Assembly: GCF_017307055.1 (NCBI RefSeq)
Contig: NZ_JAFLEQ010000016.1
Coordinates: 364,608-399,439, forward strand
Direction: 5' to 3'
DNA from: Corynebacterium mendelii
Lineage (GTDB): Bacteria > Actinomycetota > Actinomycetes > Mycobacteriales > Mycobacteriaceae
Length of the DNA: 34,832 nt
The first letter of the stretch is position 1; the number at the start of each line of letters is the position of its first letter. Made by a program: the position numbers and the translations under genes. The notes below the pieces were generated by a model that made no database searches, was not told where the DNA came from, and worked only from the letters and a program-made list of their open reading frames with translations. Below, piece by piece: positions 33,824 to 34,832 of the stretch.

Positions 33824-34108
33824 ATGAAAGCTTTGGGAATCGGTAACCCGGAACGCTGCCTGGCCATTCTGCGGTTTTTGGCGATTGTCGTGATATTCGG
33901 GCTGGCCCTGTCATTTATCATGGCCGACGGCAGCGGCAGTTTTGTGGTCAACCCGTTGTTTCTTGTGCCCGCCGCTTTGACCGTGGCCTACGGGGTGCTC
34001 TACGCGGTGCAGGAAAAACCGGACAAGCCTTCCCGCACCCGGGTTCTCAAGCACCCGGTGCAGCATGACGGGCCGAGCAACGACCCCAAACGCGGCCGCA
34101 AAATCTAG
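33824..34108 (+). CDS. Small two-helix membrane protein, function unknown
   Basis: A 94-residue protein. Two hydrophobic segments are visible: LAILRFLAIVVIFGLALSFI (about 12-31) and FLVPAALTVAYGVLYAVQ (about 45-62), with a basic C-terminal tail (KPSRTRVLKHP and KRGRKI). I do not recognise the family. GAAGGA precedes the ATG by 13 bases. An earlier in-frame opening at 33713 has no binding site. It may be controlled through the palindrome just upstream, and its transcript ends at the strong terminator shared with the next gene. Confidence 0.65.
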   Translation: MKALGIGNPERCLAILRFLAIVVIFGLALSFIMADGSGSFVVNPLFLVPAALTVAYGVLYAVQEKPDKPSRTRVLKHPVQHDGPSNDPKRGRKI

Positions 34109-34166
34109 GCTCCCGCACCCGCCCCGGCGATCACATGCCGCGGTAAAACCTTCAGAAAACAACAAT

Positions 34167-34212
34167 CCCGGTGCCCCGGACTGTGTGACTACAGTCCGGG
34201 GCACCGGGTTTT
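34167..34212. terminator. Strong terminator between convergent genes
   Basis: Eighteen perfect pairs (34167-34184 with 34191-34208), a six-base loop GTGACT, then TTTT. On the other strand a T-rich tract (from GAAAACAACAAT) follows, so it may also end the convergent epimerase gene. Confidence 0.9.
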
Positions 34213-34280
34213 GCGCCGTAGGCGGCCGTGACCCTGCCACCCGGCACAGGTGGCCCGGTGTCCGGCCGCAACAGCGGTGG

Positions 34281-34742
34281 TTACTTGGCAGGCGGTTCGG
34301 TCAGCTCCAGCAGCACCCCGCCGGCATCTTTCGGGTGGCAGAAGTTGATGCGTGCCCCGCCGGTGCCGATTTTGGCCTCCGGGTAGAGCAGCCGGGTGCC
34401 CTGGGCGCGCAGATGCTCGGAGAGGGCATCCAGATTATTGGTGCGCAGGCACATCTGCTGCAGGCCGGGGCCTTTTTTGTCGATGAATTTTGCGATTGTC
34501 GACGACTCGTCCAGCGGTGCCAGCAGCTGGATCTGGCCGTCGGTGGCACCGAGGTTTTTCGGCCCCACCATGGCTTCTTCCACGCCCTGCTCTTCGTTGG
34601 TTTCCCGGTGCAGGCACACCCAACCGAAGTTTGCGCGGTAGAACTCGAGGGCGTCGTCAAGGTTCGGCACGGCAATGCCCACATGGTCGAGACAGATGAC
34701 GTACTCGTGGGGGATGTCGATATCGGAAATGTTGTGGCTCAT
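34281..34742 (-). CDS. Methylmalonyl-CoA epimerase-like VOC-family protein
   Basis: A 153-residue protein of the vicinal-oxygen-chelate (glyoxalase) fold. Two beta-alpha-beta-beta-beta modules are visible: LDHVGIAVPNLDDALEFYRANFG and GPGLQQMCLRTNNLDALSEHL. Metal ligands fit the family pattern: His in LDHVGIAV, Gln or Glu in GQIQLLAPL, His in LQQMCLR replaced by Gln, and Glu in GVLLELTE; the missing second His is typical to check. The pattern ARINFCHPKDAGGVLLEL and 150-residue length match methylmalonyl-CoA epimerase (propionate/methylmalonyl-CoA pathway), its usual annotation in this place in corynebacteria. The ATG at 34742 follows GGGGAG; a 28-residue upstream extension is unsupported. Confidence 0.8.
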   Translation of the reverse strand: MSHNISDIDIPHEYVICLDHVGIAVPNLDDALEFYRANFGWVCLHRETNEEQGVEEAMVGPKNLGATDGQIQLLAPLDESSTIAKFIDKKGPGLQQMCLRTNNLDALSEHLRAQGTRLLYPEAKIGTGGARINFCHPKDAGGVLLELTEPPAK

Positions 34743-34749
34743 GCTCCCC

Positions 34750-34755
34750 AGTGTA
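34750..34755 (-). promoter_or_regulatory. Candidate -10 (TACACT) of the epimerase-like gene
   Basis: TACACT on the - strand ends seven bases before the ATG. Transcription would start close to or at the start codon, although GGGGAG also lies in between. Confidence 0.4.
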
Positions 34756-34832
34756 GCGCCGCACCATGGCGCCGGCCGCCGGAAAACACAGCTGAGGCGC
34801 GTGAAAACAAACACAATCACACGCACCTGCCC

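Overview
The window looks like the chromosome of a high-GC actinobacterium of the order Mycobacteriales, most probably a Corynebacterium. The main evidence is gene order: rho, prfA, prmC, a Sua5-type gene, wecA/rfe, a small atpI-like gene, atpBEFHAGDC, a DUF2550 gene and nucS follow each other on the + strand, as I recall for corynebacteria and, with small differences, mycobacteria. GTG starts, GAAAGGA-type ribosome binding sites and several apparently leaderless genes fit. No tRNA, rRNA, CRISPR array, insertion sequence or phage gene was seen.

Region 1 (1-12.7 kb) is an accessory, mostly monocistronic stretch. It holds a SIS-domain sugar-phosphate protein, a large secreted protein of unknown function with two likely disulphides, a degenerate nucleotidyltransferase-like protein, a small secreted Cys-containing protein, a sugar-porter MFS permease, a sulfatase divergent from a LacI-type repressor, an acyl-CoA synthetase and a ROK-family sugar kinase. 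Permease, sulfatase, repressor, SIS protein and kinase could together take up and use a sulfated or amino sugar; this is inference. Perfect inverted repeats sit in front of several of these genes.

Region 2 (12.7-20.1 kb) starts with about 1.2 kb without a convincing gene, then rho (with a long Asn/Arg/Asp/Gly-rich insertion containing a 51-bp tandem repeat), prfA, prmC, the threonylcarbamoyl-AMP synthase gene and wecA. These serve transcription termination, translation termination, release-factor methylation, tRNA t6A synthesis and the first step of lipid-linked GlcNAc (arabinogalactan linker) synthesis.

Region 3 (20.1-29.3 kb) encodes the complete F1Fo ATP synthase. It is unusual for its non-coding DNA: 790 bp between atpI and atpB with a near-consensus GlxR/CRP-like site, a stable hairpin between atpB and atpE, and 433 bp with twin hairpins and an AT-rich patch between atpH and atpA. 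A strong terminator follows atpC.

Region 4 (29.3-34.8 kb) has a DUF2550 membrane protein, the mismatch endonuclease NucS with an extra acidic insertion, a small Cys/His protein next to it, an ABC exporter, a two-helix membrane protein behind a TetR-like palindrome, and on the - strand a methylmalonyl-CoA epimerase-like VOC protein. An 18-bp perfect-stem terminator separates the last two convergent genes.
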